DNA of 56,274 bases from Deltaproteobacteria bacterium CSP1-8 (GCA_001443455.1 LDXO01000012.1:1-56274), one strand, 5' to 3'; positions 1-9,012 are shown, counted from the stretch's first letter. Numbers and translations are program-made. The notes: generated by a model not told the origin, from the letters alone.

Positions 1-17
1 ACAACTATTTGATTTAA

Positions 18-92
18 TGGAGCCGACGGCCGGGATTGAACCGGCAACCTGCTGATTACGAATCAGCTGCTCTACCGTTGAGCTACGTCGGC
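18..92 (-). tRNA. tRNA-Thr (anticodon CGT)
   Basis: Read on the minus strand it folds as a complete cloverleaf. The 7-bp acceptor stem is GCCGACG paired with CGTCGGC. The D arm begins TAGCTCAACGGTAGAGC, the anticodon stem GCTGA/TCAGC encloses the loop TTCGTAA, and the T arm contains GGTTCAATCC. The anticodon CGT reads ACG threonine codons, and the acceptor stem resembles the known bacterial Thr(CGU) tRNA. The 3' CCA is encoded (18-20). It lies directly downstream of the ribonuclease G gene in the same orientation, 87 bases away. A weak promoter-like pair, TTGACT at 154-149 and CATACG at 131-126 on the minus strand, could serve it separately. Confidence 0.95.
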
Positions 93-179
93 CCTGGGAA
101 GCGTGGGAACGGCCGCGAAAAACAAGCGTATGAAAACCGCTCCCCCGAAGTCAAGCCGTTTCCGGCAGAAAGACCCGGC

Positions 180-1709
180 TCATGCGTGCTCGATCTGGTA
201 CTGCTCGATGTGGAACTTCTCGGACGCGGAAATGTTCACCTTCATTCCGAACCGGTTCTCGAGCATCTCGATGAACCGGCGGTGCTCGCCGACCATCTCC
301 TCCGCCAGCGCCGGGTGGACGTACAGGGAGACCTGCTTCCCCGCCAGGAGGGGCGACTGGCGCTCGAGGTCGCGGAAGATCTCGTAGGAGATCGTCTTCT
401 TCGATTTGATGATTCCCTCCCCGGAGCAGTAAGGGCAGGCCTCCGAAAGCGACCGGACAAGGCTCTCCCGCACGCGTTTGCGCGTCATCTCCACCAGGCC
501 GAGTTCGGATATTTTGCAGATGGTCGTCTTGCTCCTGTCGGCGCGCAGCGCATCGATGAGCGCCTGGTACACCTTCTCCCGGTTCTCCTCGCTCTTCATG
601 TCGATGAAATCGATGATGATGATCCCGCCGATGTTGCGCAGCCGGAGCTGGTAAACGATCTCCTTCACCGCCTCGAGGTTGATTTTCGCGGTCGTTTCCT
701 CGAGGGAGGAACGGCCCACGTATTTCCCCGTGTTGACGTCGATGACGGTGAGCGCCTCGGTCTGCTCGATCACGATGGTGCCCCCGCTCTTCAGCCACAC
801 TTTCTTGTCGAGAGCCCGGGCAAGCTCGATCTCGACGCCGTAATGCTCGAAGATCGGTTGTTGGCCCCGGTAGAGCTCGATCCGTTCCCGCAGGCGGGGG
901 AAAAACTGCGAAGCGAAGTCGCGGATGCGGACGTACTCCTCCTCGGAGTCGACGACGATCCGGTCCATGTCCGCGGTGAACAGGTCGCGCACGGCCCGCA
1001 GGGGAAGGGAGAGCTCCCGGTGGACCAGGGCGGGAGCGCTCACCGCTTCGCACTTGCTACGGATCGTATCCCAGTGGTGGATCAGGTAATCCATGTCCGC
1101 CTTCAGTTCGGTTTCCGCTCTTCCTTCCGAGGCGGTGCGGACGATGGCTCCCATCTCGTCCAGGCGGATATTTTCCACGATCGCATGGAGCCTCTCCCGT
1201 TCCTCCGGGTCCTCGATCCTGCGGGAGATGCCGATGTGCCCGGACCTGGTGAGGAGCACGAGATATCTGCCGGGGAGGGTGATGTGGCTGGTGATCCGTG
1301 CCCCCTTGGTTCCCAGCGGTTCCTTGGCCACCTGCACGATGAGGTGCTGCCCCTCGCGGATCAACCCCTCGATCGGGGGGATGTATTGCTCCTGCGGGTA
1401 CCGGGCCACGTGGATGTCGATGTCCTCCGCGAAGTCCTCGTCCCCGTTCTCGTCGGAATCGAACCCGATCCGGGGTGTGACGAAATCGCCGGCGTAAAGG
1501 AAGCCGGCCTTCTCCATCCCGATGTCCACGAAGGCGGCCTGCATCCCCGGGAGCACCCGGATGACCCTCCCCTTGTAGATATTGCCGACGATGTTCCTGT
1601 CATCCCCGCGCTCGAGGAGGAACTCGACGAGGATGCCGGACTCGAGCGTCGCGACACGCGACTCGTACGGGGCGGAGTTGATGACGATGAGCTTGTTCCC
1701 TTTTTGCAC
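180..1709 (-). CDS. rng: Ribonuclease G (RNase E/G family endoribonuclease)
   Basis: Endoribonuclease that cleaves AU-rich single-stranded RNA, including the 5' end of 16S rRNA precursor and some mRNAs; cytoplasmic. An S1 RNA-binding domain lies in roughly the first 115 residues (GNIYKGRV region). The DNase-I-like catalytic part has the metal aspartates in VIDVNTGK (Asp about 324) and IIIIDFIDM (Asp about 367). Their 43-residue spacing equals that of E. coli RNase E D303/D346. A Zn-link CPYC follows. The 509-aa length fits RNase G and excludes the long RNase E scaffold tail. I chose the GTG start at 1709, one base after the upstream stop codon, because the family start (KLIVINSAPYE) follows at once; an upstream extension would overlap the neighbour by about 125 bases. 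It is translationally coupled to the radical-SAM gene, a pairing seen in many bacteria. Confidence 0.95.
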   Translation of the reverse strand: MQKGNKLIVINSAPYESRVATLESGILVEFLLERGDDRNIVGNIYKGRVIRVLPGMQAAFVDIGMEKAGFLYAGDFVTPRIGFDSDENGDEDFAEDIDIHVARYPQEQYIPPIEGLIREGQHLIVQVAKEPLGTKGARITSHITLPGRYLVLLTRSGHIGISRRIEDPEERERLHAIVENIRLDEMGAIVRTASEGRAETELKADMDYLIHHWDTIRSKCEAVSAPALVHRELSLPLRAVRDLFTADMDRIVVDSEEEYVRIRDFASQFFPRLRERIELYRGQQPIFEHYGVEIELARALDKKVWLKSGGTIVIEQTEALTVIDVNTGKYVGRSSLEETTAKINLEAVKEIVYQLRLRNIGGIIIIDFIDMKSEENREKVYQALIDALRADRSKTTICKISELGLVEMTRKRVRESLVRSLSEACPYCSGEGIIKSKKTISYEIFRDLERQSPLLAGKQVSLYVHPALAEEMVGEHRRFIEMLENRFGMKVNISASEKFHIEQYQIEHA

Positions 1710-1710
1710 C

Positions 1711-4218
1711 TTATCTCTTCCGGCGGGGGATGAGCTCGGCCGACAGCTTCTTGGCCGAGAACCGGTCGGGGGGAAGCGAAGTCCCCAGGATCGTCCCCGC
1801 GGCGTCGAGCGGCCGGGCGCCTTTCCCGGTTCCATGGACGATTGTAATGAAGAAGCCCTCTCCGTTCACCAAGAAATTGGTGACCAGGGCTTTCAGGTCG
1901 ATCTCGGATCGGCTCCCCTCCTTCTCCACGGTCATCGGGAATTCGCGGGAGGCGCGAAAGGCCTGCCACGCCTCCTCCACCCGATCCGGGGTGATCTCCT
2001 CCGGCATCCGGCGGGGCAGGACCGGGAGGATGGCGTAGCAGCAGGACAGGTCGAAATCGGAGATCCTCGGCGCCCCCGGAGGCACCTGCCGGGCCTCCCC
2101 GACGGAAATCCCGCGGGGGAGGAAGGGAGGGAGTTTTTTCCGGACTTCGGCCGGCGGAACGGGGAGGCGGAACTCCGCCTCCACGAATTCCGCGAGGCTC
2201 TCCGTGCCGACGGGGAGGGCATGCGAAAAGGCCAGACGGGGGGCGGGGTTGAACCCCTGGCTGTAGGCAACGGGGAAACCGGCCCGCCGCAGGGAGCGCC
2301 CCCAGAGGGACTGGACCTCCAGTCCGCTCAGATACCTTGCCGGGCCTTCCTTGGTGTACCGTATGCGCACGACGTGACGAAAAACCCCGTCGCTGCGGGG
2401 TTCCGCGTCCGGCGCTTGCGGGGGGGCTTTCCTCTCCTCCTCACGACCCGGACCGGCGGAGTACGTGATGTTGGACAGGCCGGGGGGGCATGCGCCGCAC
2501 GCCGAGCAGATGTCCGCGCGGCAGTCGGGCGTCGTCTCTCCCGAGCGCATTTTCTCCCGCTCGGACATCAGGAACGCCCGGTCGATTCCGGCGTCCACCA
2601 TGCCCCAGGGGAGCGGATCGGCAGGGTCCCGCTCACGGCGGTACCCCGCGGGGTCGATCCCGGCCTCCCGGAAAGCCTCACGCCACGCATCCCGACGAAA
2701 CTCCTCGGTCCACGCATCGAACCTCGCGCCCCGGCGGTAGGCGGCAAGGATCGCCGCGCCGAGGCGCGCGTCTCCGCGCGACAAGGCACCTTCCAGCTCC
2801 GAAATCTCCGGCGAGTGGAACTTGACCTCGACGTTCCGGTCCCGTCGGACCGCCGCCCGGATGATCCCCACGCGCTCTTTCGTCTCCTCGCTTCCGATCT
2901 GACGCTCCCACTGGAAGGGGGTATGCGGTTTGGGAACGAAGGAAGATACGCTTGCCGTCACGATGTTCCGCCTCCCGTGCCGGCGTGCGACCGCGGACAC
3001 CTTCCCGACCAGTTCCCCGATCGCTCGCACGTCGTCCGCCGTCTCCCCGGGGAGCCCCACCATGAAGTAGAGCTTGAGCCTCTCCCACCCGTTGGCGAAA
3101 ATCCACTCGGCCGAGCGCAAGAGGTCGCCGTCGTCCATCTCCTTGTTGATGGCCCGGCGGAGTCTCTCCGTGCCTGCCTCCGGCGCGAGCGTGATCCCGG
3201 TCTTCCGGACCTTCCGGATCTGGCGCACGGTGTTCTCCCGGAGCGCGTCCGGCCGAAGGGAAGGGAGGGACACGGAGATTCTTTCGGGGGACAGGGTCTC
3301 CATGGCATCGGTGATCAGCCGGTCGATGCAGCCGTAATCTGCGGCCGAAAGCGAGAGGAGGCCGACCTCATCGTATCCGGTCTTCGGCGCGACTTCCTGC
3401 AGGTAGCGCAGCAGGAGCAGCGGGTCCCTTTCCCGGACGGGCCGGTAGGCGTATCCCGCCTGGCAGAACCGGCAGCCGCGGGTGCAACCCCGGGAGATCT
3501 CGATGCTCAGGCGGTCGTGGACGACGCGCATCGCCGGGAGGATGGGGGAGGGGATGAGGGGCGACATGGCAAGGTCGGGAAGGACACGTCGGGAGACCTT
3601 GGCGGATACTCCCGGCACGTAGACCCCCTCGATCTCCGATAGGTCGCGCAGCAGAGCGTCCCTGTTCCCGCTTCGCCTCTTCCGATCCTCCACCCGGTCG
3701 ACGATCTCCAGGATCGCCTCCTCGCCATCGCCGACAAGGAGGGCGTCGAAGAACTCCGCCACGGGCGCCGGGTTGAGGGTGCACACCCCTCCCCCCAGGA
3801 TGACCGGGTCGCTCTCCCTGCGGTTTGTGCGGAGGAGGGGGATACCGGCCAGGTCGAGCATGGCGAGCACGTTGGTATACGTAAGCTCGTAACTTAATGA
3901 GAATCCGAGCACGTCGAAATCCCGGGCGGGCCTCGCGGATTCGAGCGAGACGAGGGGCGATCCCGTGGCGCGCAAGTGCTCCTCCATATCTCTCCAGGGA
4001 GCGAACACGCGCTCGCAGAGCGTTTTCCGGCGGGCGTTTACCAGCTCGTAGAGCAGGAGGATGCCGAGATGCGACATCCCGATCTCGTAGACATCCGGGA
4101 AAGCGAGTAGGACACGGGTATCCGCCTCTTCCCACGGAAGGAGCGGGGTCCTTACTTCGGCGCCGCTGTACCGGGACGGCTTCTTCACCGAAGGAGGAAT
4201 GTTTCTCATGGTTTCCAT
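1711..4218 (-). CDS. Radical SAM protein fused to a DUF2344 domain (TIGR03960/TIGR03936 type)
   Basis: The first ~600 residues match the YgiQ-like TIGR03960 radical SAM family. A B12-binding-like N-terminal part (VLLAFPDVYEIGMSHLGILL) precedes the radical SAM motif CTRGCRFC, whose three cysteines ligate the [4Fe-4S] cluster (about residues 245, 249, 252). A second cysteine group CSACGACPP lies near residue 570. The last ~220 residues match TIGR03936/DUF2344, often a separate protein encoded beside rng; here the two are fused. The substrate is unknown; the constant pairing with RNase G suggests an RNA- or ribosome-related job, which is inference. The start is uncertain: ATG 4218 is chosen, with ATG 4209 and GTG 4254 possible. 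The start region overlaps the promoter of the divergent ATPase gene. Confidence 0.88.
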   Translation of the reverse strand: METMRNIPPSVKKPSRYSGAEVRTPLLPWEEADTRVLLAFPDVYEIGMSHLGILLLYELVNARRKTLCERVFAPWRDMEEHLRATGSPLVSLESARPARDFDVLGFSLSYELTYTNVLAMLDLAGIPLLRTNRRESDPVILGGGVCTLNPAPVAEFFDALLVGDGEEAILEIVDRVEDRKRRSGNRDALLRDLSEIEGVYVPGVSAKVSRRVLPDLAMSPLIPSPILPAMRVVHDRLSIEISRGCTRGCRFCQAGYAYRPVRERDPLLLLRYLQEVAPKTGYDEVGLLSLSAADYGCIDRLITDAMETLSPERISVSLPSLRPDALRENTVRQIRKVRKTGITLAPEAGTERLRRAINKEMDDGDLLRSAEWIFANGWERLKLYFMVGLPGETADDVRAIGELVGKVSAVARRHGRRNIVTASVSSFVPKPHTPFQWERQIGSEETKERVGIIRAAVRRDRNVEVKFHSPEISELEGALSRGDARLGAAILAAYRRGARFDAWTEEFRRDAWREAFREAGIDPAGYRRERDPADPLPWGMVDAGIDRAFLMSEREKMRSGETTPDCRADICSACGACPPGLSNITYSAGPGREEERKAPPQAPDAEPRSDGVFRHVVRIRYTKEGPARYLSGLEVQSLWGRSLRRAGFPVAYSQGFNPAPRLAFSHALPVGTESLAEFVEAEFRLPVPPAEVRKKLPPFLPRGISVGEARQVPPGAPRISDFDLSCCYAILPVLPRRMPEEITPDRVEEAWQAFRASREFPMTVEKEGSRSEIDLKALVTNFLVNGEGFFITIVHGTGKGARPLDAAGTILGTSLPPDRFSAKKLSAELIPRRKR

Positions 4219-4233
4219 GGTTCCAATAAAGTT

Positions 4234-4262
4234 TTGAAAAAACAACCCGTTCACGTTACATT
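4234..4262 (+). promoter_or_regulatory. Putative sigma-70 promoter of the AAA-RsbW fusion gene
   Basis: TTGAAA (4234-4239) is followed after 17 bases by TACATT (4257-4262), about 30 bases before the expected transcript reaches the GTG start at 4299. It overlaps the start region of the divergent radical-SAM gene, so the two transcription units share only about 80 bases. Called by eye only. Confidence 0.4.
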
Positions 4263-4298
4263 AATCCGGATGATGACCCTGTTCCATGGATTCGCGTA

Positions 4299-6596
4299 GT
4301 GCGCCTCTTGTGGAGCCATGGCGCGGAATTTTCGTTTCGGCCGGGGGAGTTCTTCGGCCGGGGGGAGGAACTTTCCGCGCTGCTGAGAGTGTGCCTCGAA
4401 GGCAAGTCGGGCATCGGCGCCTCGGTGCTCATCTACGGCCCCCCGAACATCGGGAAAACCTCACTTCTCCTGAAGCTCAAATTGGAACTGCAATCGTTGC
4501 CGGAGACCTCCGCGCCCCCGCGCCCCTTCCCGTTCTATTACTCGTTCAGCAAGATCCTGTCCCACCCGCTGGCCCTCTCCCAGCATTTCCTCCAGGAATA
4601 CCTCTGGCAGCTTCTCGTCTTCCTGGGAGAATCGCCTCCCGCGTCGTTCGACCTCGAAGCGTTGTGCGAGAACCTGGGCGCCCGAGGACACATGGAATGC
4701 CGGGATTTCATGTCCGCCCACCGTCGGTACTCGGAGAAGGGGGATGGCCTTTCCGCCCTGGCGAACGCCTTCTCCTTCCCCTTTGCAACGGGAGGAAACC
4801 TTTGGTACCCGGTTTTCCTCTTCGACGACATCCAGTATACGATTAAACTCCAGAACATTTCCGACGGGGCGATCTTTTCCATCCTTCGCCCCTACATCAA
4901 GTCCGGCCATTTCCCGATGATCGTCTCCGGCTCATCCCCCGGGCACGTCACTTCCTCGCTCAAGAGGGAAGGGCTGTATGGCTCGTTCCAGCTGGTCGAG
5001 GTCGGCGGGCTTTCTCCGGCGGCCTCGGTGAAGGCGTGGGTTCCCCTCTTCGAGCGGAGAAAGATCCGTATGCCGGAGCATCTGATGGGTCGAGCGGCGG
5101 CCCGGCTCGGTCATGTTCCCATCTACCAGAGAATGTTCGCCGAGGAGGTCTCCTTCCGGAACGGGCAGATGGAAGACGAGGTCGGTTTCGAGAACCTGTA
5201 TGCCCTTTCCGTGACCGAGGGGAAGCTCAACCGCTACTGGCGGGAGTTCTTCGAGAACGCCATCCCGGACCGCGTGAACCGCGCCCGGGCCATCAAGTTC
5301 CTGAAGCGTGTCATCTGCGACCAGTTCCCCATCGACACGTTCGAGGGTGCGTTCTCGCTGATGGGGATCTCGCCGGAGGAGGGAGGCGAGATCCTTTCGG
5401 CCCTCGAATTCAAGGGGTTGCTCAAGTCCGACTTCGAGCACATCCAGTTCATCCGGGATCCCGTTCTCGCCGATTTTCTCTATTGGGCATTCGAGCGCGG
5501 CGTCCTGGGGAAGAACACGCCCCAGGTCGCAGCAAGCATCGTGCAGTCGAAAATATCCCGGGCGCCGCTGGAGGAAGGGCGGGAGGAGCACGAGAAGAGC
5601 GCGGGGGTGGCGAAGGAGATGATGCGTCGCTGGGACTGCCGGGAGGTGCCCGCGCTCCTGTTCGACTTCGGGAGGTTCCGCGAGAAGTTCCGCGGAAAGG
5701 GGCTCCTGGAGATCGTGATCGGCCTGGAGGGGGACCCGGGGAAGGTAAAGCTCCCCAAGATCAGTTCGGTGTCCACGGGGTACAGGGCCCTGCGCGGAGG
5801 GAGCCGGTTCGACTTCGACCTCGTCGCCTACGGGTTCCGCGAAGGGGACTTCTCCGAGGAGAATCTGGTGATCTGGGCCGTGGACGTCCACACGGAAAAG
5901 AAGATCGCGTCCGCCGCGGTGGAACATTTCGAGAACCGGTGCCGGCTCCTGAGCCTGGAGAAAGGGCTGAAGCCGGGGCAGCTCGCCAAATGGATCCTCT
6001 TCGAGGGGGCCGCGGACCCCTCGGTCGTGGACCTGGCGGTTCGGTACGGGATTCACCTGACTCACCGGACCCAGATGCGCCTTTTTCTCAACCTGTTCGG
6101 GATGGAGGAGCTGGAGAAGGGACAGGAGGAGACGCGTCCGCCGGAGCCGCGGGGAGGCGAGAAACCGCTCGAGTTCGAACTCGTGCTGCCGATGAAGGCG
6201 GATACGGAGGTTGTGGCCGCCCGGGTGGCGGAAGAGGTGGCGGCCTACGCATCCTTGGACAAGGACACGGTGGACCGGATCAAGATGGCGATCATCGAGG
6301 CGTGCATCAACGCGTTCGAGCACAGCGGGTCACAAACCGGGAAGGTCCGCCTGCGGTACATCCTCTCCCCCGAACAGATCGAGTTGTTCGTCCAGGACGA
6401 CGGCAAGGGGTTCCGACCGTCGAAGGGAGACGACGATGCAAAACGACACCGGGGGTGGGGGCTCAAGTTGATCAGCGAACTGGTCGATGATGTGGACATC
6501 ACCACGGGAGAGCACGGCACGACGGTCCGGATGGTGAAGCATCTCCGGTCCGGGCACGGCGAAGGAAGCACCACTTCTAACGACGAGGGACAATGA
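4299..6596 (+). CDS. AAA/STAND-type ATPase fused to an RsbW-like anti-sigma kinase domain
   Basis: A 765-residue fusion. An N-terminal P-loop NTPase has Walker A GPPNIGKTS (47-55) and Walker B LFDDIQ (about 174), like the archaeal-type/STAND ATPases. The middle (about 430-600) has the rhythm of a PD-(D/E)XK fold (FDFDLVA, then WAVDVHTEKK, then ADPSVVDLAVRYGIHL), but the usual ExK is replaced by DVH, so it is probably non-catalytic. The C-terminus (about 630-755) is a GHKL kinase of the RsbW/SpoIIAB kind: N box EACINAFEHS, G1 box DDGKGF, then GWGLKLI. The next gene encodes a STAS antagonist, so a partner-switching role is likely. I infer that nucleotide or ligand sensing by the ATPase controls phosphorylation of the STAS protein. 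Start GTG 4299; no strong ribosome site. Confidence 0.8.
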   Translation: MRLLWSHGAEFSFRPGEFFGRGEELSALLRVCLEGKSGIGASVLIYGPPNIGKTSLLLKLKLELQSLPETSAPPRPFPFYYSFSKILSHPLALSQHFLQEYLWQLLVFLGESPPASFDLEALCENLGARGHMECRDFMSAHRRYSEKGDGLSALANAFSFPFATGGNLWYPVFLFDDIQYTIKLQNISDGAIFSILRPYIKSGHFPMIVSGSSPGHVTSSLKREGLYGSFQLVEVGGLSPAASVKAWVPLFERRKIRMPEHLMGRAAARLGHVPIYQRMFAEEVSFRNGQMEDEVGFENLYALSVTEGKLNRYWREFFENAIPDRVNRARAIKFLKRVICDQFPIDTFEGAFSLMGISPEEGGEILSALEFKGLLKSDFEHIQFIRDPVLADFLYWAFERGVLGKNTPQVAASIVQSKISRAPLEEGREEHEKSAGVAKEMMRRWDCREVPALLFDFGRFREKFRGKGLLEIVIGLEGDPGKVKLPKISSVSTGYRALRGGSRFDFDLVAYGFREGDFSEENLVIWAVDVHTEKKIASAAVEHFENRCRLLSLEKGLKPGQLAKWILFEGAADPSVVDLAVRYGIHLTHRTQMRLFLNLFGMEELEKGQEETRPPEPRGGEKPLEFELVLPMKADTEVVAARVAEEVAAYASLDKDTVDRIKMAIIEACINAFEHSGSQTGKVRLRYILSPEQIELFVQDDGKGFRPSKGDDDAKRHRGWGLKLISELVDDVDITTGEHGTTVRMVKHLRSGHGEGSTTSNDEGQ

Positions 6597-6597
6597 C

Positions 6598-6954
6598 GTG
6601 AGCCACCTGAGAGTGAGAACGAGGGAAGGGGGCGGCGGAATATCCGTCGTGTACGTCGATGGATACCTGAACAGCCTCCTGGGGGAGGAAATGGAGCGAG
6701 CGGTCTACGACGTGGTGGACGCCGGAGGGGCGGGAGTCGTCCTGAACTTCGAGGGGACCAAGCTCATCAACAGCATCGGGATCTCCTTCGTCATCGGCAT
6801 CGTGGAGCGGATGAGGGAACGGAACAGCACCCTGGCGTTCTGCTCGCTGAAACGGATCAACCAGGAACTGTTCCAGATGACCGGCGTTTCGCGGTACGTC
6901 CGGTTGTTCGATACCGAGGAAGAGGCGCTTGTCTTCCTTGCCCAGAGCGTCTGA
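6598..6954 (+). CDS. STAS-domain anti-sigma factor antagonist (RsbV/SpoIIAA-like)
   Basis: A 118-residue single STAS domain. It carries the family core GVVLNFEGTKLINSIGISFV, in which a serine after Asn/Asp is the usual phosphorylation site; here NSIG gives a candidate Ser near residue 61. Such proteins bind the RsbW-type kinase in the unphosphorylated state and release its other partner. The gene begins one base after the stop of the kinase-fusion gene (GTG 6598, GAGGGA ribosome site at 6584-6590), so the pair is translationally coupled and very likely a kinase-substrate pair. No sigma factor is encoded next to it, so the downstream partner may not be a sigma factor. Confidence 0.85.
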   Translation: MSHLRVRTREGGGGISVVYVDGYLNSLLGEEMERAVYDVVDAGGAGVVLNFEGTKLINSIGISFVIGIVERMRERNSTLAFCSLKRINQELFQMTGVSRYVRLFDTEEEALVFLAQSV

Positions 6955-8227
6955 GGCCGGTTCCCGCCGCCCGAAGGGTTACCTCGCGGGAGGGATAGGG
7001 ACCGTCTACAAACTCCGCGCGATCAGGGATTTCGCCTTCGGCCTTTCCCGGGCGCGCAACTTCGACGAGTCCCTCCGTCTCGCCCTGATGGTCATCATGG
7101 GGACCTTTTCCATCCTCAAGGGAGTCATCTTCCTGGAGGAGAACGGGGAGTTCCACGCACGGGTGTCCCGGGGCCTGCCGCCGGGCATCCTCCCGGTCCC
7201 GAAGTCGAAGGACCTCCTCCGCTTCCTCCGCCGCACCCGCAAACCGGTGACGGTGAGGCGAAAGGGAACCGCCGCGGTGGTGAAGCGGACCGCGGGAGAA
7301 CTGGAGAGCGCGGTGCCCGCCCTGTCAGCCGAAATCCTGTGCCCCCTCGGGACGAAGAAGGGAGTCCTGGGCATCCTGCTGCTCGGTCCCACGCTGACCG
7401 GGCAGGAACTGACCCCGAGACAGCGGGAGACCCTGGGAGTGATGGCCTCGTTCCTTTCCGCCAATATCTCCAATCACCGAGTGGTTCTCGAGATCTCCTC
7501 GCTGAACGATGTCCTGCGGGTCCAGGTGCAGGAGAACAAACGCCTTCTCGCAAAGATGCGGGAGATCTATCTCGATACGATCCGCGCGTTCGCGGCCGCG
7601 ATCGACGCGAAAGACCCGTACACCCGGGGACACTCGGAGCGGGTTGCGAAGTTGTCGGTGTCCATCGCCCGGGGGCTGGGACTTCCGGAGGAGGATGTGC
7701 AGGCGATCCACATCGCATCCATCCTGCATGACGTGGGGAAGATCGTCACCGACAGGGCCATCCTGGTCAAGTCTTCCGCGCTTACCCGGGCCGAGACGCG
7801 CCAGTTGCAGAAGCACCCGAAGACGAGCTACGACATTCTCTCGGAGATCCGGTTCCCGTACCCGGACGTCGCCCTGCTGGCGAGACACCATCACGAGTGG
7901 ATGGACGGGAGCGGCTATCCGGACGCCAAGCGGGATCACCAGATCCCCGTCGGTGCGCGCATCATCGCCGTCGCCGACGCGTTCGACGCGATGATGTCCA
8001 ACCGTCCGTACCGGAAGAGCCTGCCCCTGACGCACGCGATCGCGGAGATCCGCGATTATGTCAATCACCATTTCGACCCGCAGGTCGCGCGCGTTTTCTT
8101 CCGCATTCTCCGGAAGGGACTGAACGGCGAGCGCGGGAAAGTCCCTTTCCTCCCCAAGGAAGGAAACGGATTCTCCCGCCGGGAAGTTCTCCGGTTCCTC
8201 GACGGAACCCTGGAAGAGTTTCCCTAG
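6929..8227 (+). CDS. GAF/HD-GYP domain protein, probable cyclic-di-GMP phosphodiesterase
   Basis: 432 residues. A GAF-like sensor region occupies about residues 30-190, then a short coiled linker, then an HD-GYP domain (about 215-400). The catalytic signatures are intact: HDVGKI (His267-Asp268), HHHEW and DGSGYP (GYP 329-331). In this family they coordinate metals that hydrolyse c-di-GMP to GMP. No transmembrane helix or receiver domain is visible, so it acts in the cytoplasm. The TTG start at 6929 overlaps the STAS gene by 26 bases and has GAGGAAGAGG just upstream; TTG 6938 is an alternative. The coupling suggests the partner-switching pair controls or is controlled by c-di-GMP turnover. Its stop codon overlaps that of the convergent isomerase gene within CTAG at 8224-8227. 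Confidence 0.88.
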   Translation: MSSLPRASEAGSRRPKGYLAGGIGTVYKLRAIRDFAFGLSRARNFDESLRLALMVIMGTFSILKGVIFLEENGEFHARVSRGLPPGILPVPKSKDLLRFLRRTRKPVTVRRKGTAAVVKRTAGELESAVPALSAEILCPLGTKKGVLGILLLGPTLTGQELTPRQRETLGVMASFLSANISNHRVVLEISSLNDVLRVQVQENKRLLAKMREIYLDTIRAFAAAIDAKDPYTRGHSERVAKLSVSIARGLGLPEEDVQAIHIASILHDVGKIVTDRAILVKSSALTRAETRQLQKHPKTSYDILSEIRFPYPDVALLARHHHEWMDGSGYPDAKRDHQIPVGARIIAVADAFDAMMSNRPYRKSLPLTHAIAEIRDYVNHHFDPQVARVFFRILRKGLNGERGKVPFLPKEGNGFSRREVLRFLDGTLEEFP

Positions 8228-9012
8228 GCGATATCCGCCAGGATGGCCCGCAGGGAGACGATGGACCGGGGGAAGTGATCCTCGCGATGCGGTTCCACGG
8301 TGAGGATCGGCTTTGCGCCCGCGTCCCCGGCGGCGAGCAGGACCCCCCGGAAGTTGATCGATCCCTCACCCACCGGAAGATGGTCGTCCCGAAGACCGCG
8401 GTTGTCGTGGAGGTGCAACTCCCGGAGGCCCGGACCGAACGCCTCCATCCATTTCTGGACGGGAAGCCGGGAGAAGAGGGTGGCATGGCCCGCGTCAAAG
8501 CAGAACCCCAGTCGCTTCGACCCGACGGCCGCGCGGAGGCGGAGGAGATGGTCCGGCACCTCGTCGAAGACGTTTTCGACGTAGATGTCGACCCCCGCGC
8601 TTTCGGCCGCCTCCGTCACTTCGGAAAACGTCCTCTTCGCTCCCTCCAGCCATGCTCCCGCGTCGAAGTCGAAGAGCCAGTCCGAGTATCCGCCGTGCAT
8701 CACGATCCCCAGCGGGCGGAACAGGGGGGCGAGGGAGACGGCCTGCCGCAGTCGCCGAACGGTAACGCGCCGGACCTCCTCGTCGCGCGCCCCCGGAGAG
8801 ATGTCGTTGAAGGGGGCGTGAAACGTGGTGGTGGCGATGCCCGCCGACCGTAGCGACTCGGCCACCGCTCCTGCGGCTTCCGGCGTGAGCCTGTCGAGGG
8901 TGCTTCCGGAAAAGTAGATCTCCGGCCCGACCCCGAACCGGGAAAGTTGGTGGACCGTTTCCCTGTGCTCCAGCATGGGGAACGGGACCGTGGAGTGAAT
9001 CGTCCAGCCCAT
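8224..9012 (-). CDS. Sugar phosphate isomerase/epimerase-like TIM-barrel protein
   Basis: 262 residues of the AP-endonuclease-2/xylose-isomerase-like TIM-barrel superfamily. Strands and metal-ligand motifs appear in order: TTFHAPFND, VMHGGYSD, IYVENVFDE, GFCFDAGHA, LHLHDNRG and ILTVEPHRED. The repeated His/Glu/Asp residues fit a divalent metal site. The substrate cannot be told: the family includes sugar epimerases, inosose isomerases and endonuclease IV. The lack of the full endonuclease IV set and the context make a DNA repair role less likely. I take ATG 9012; the reading frame stays open to 9171, but that extension runs through a short tandem repeat and looks artificial. It is convergent with the HD-GYP gene. 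Confidence 0.75.
   Translation of the reverse strand: MGWTIHSTVPFPMLEHRETVHQLSRFGVGPEIYFSGSTLDRLTPEAAGAVAESLRSAGIATTTFHAPFNDISPGARDEEVRRVTVRRLRQAVSLAPLFRPLGIVMHGGYSDWLFDFDAGAWLEGAKRTFSEVTEAAESAGVDIYVENVFDEVPDHLLRLRAAVGSKRLGFCFDAGHATLFSRLPVQKWMEAFGPGLRELHLHDNRGLRDDHLPVGEGSINFRGVLLAAGDAGAKPILTVEPHREDHFPRSIVSLRAILADIA

Noticed and set aside
36-1733. A 565-codon plus-strand open frame over the ribonuclease G gene
   Set aside because: It begins inside the tRNA and is antisense to a gene with intact catalytic residues.
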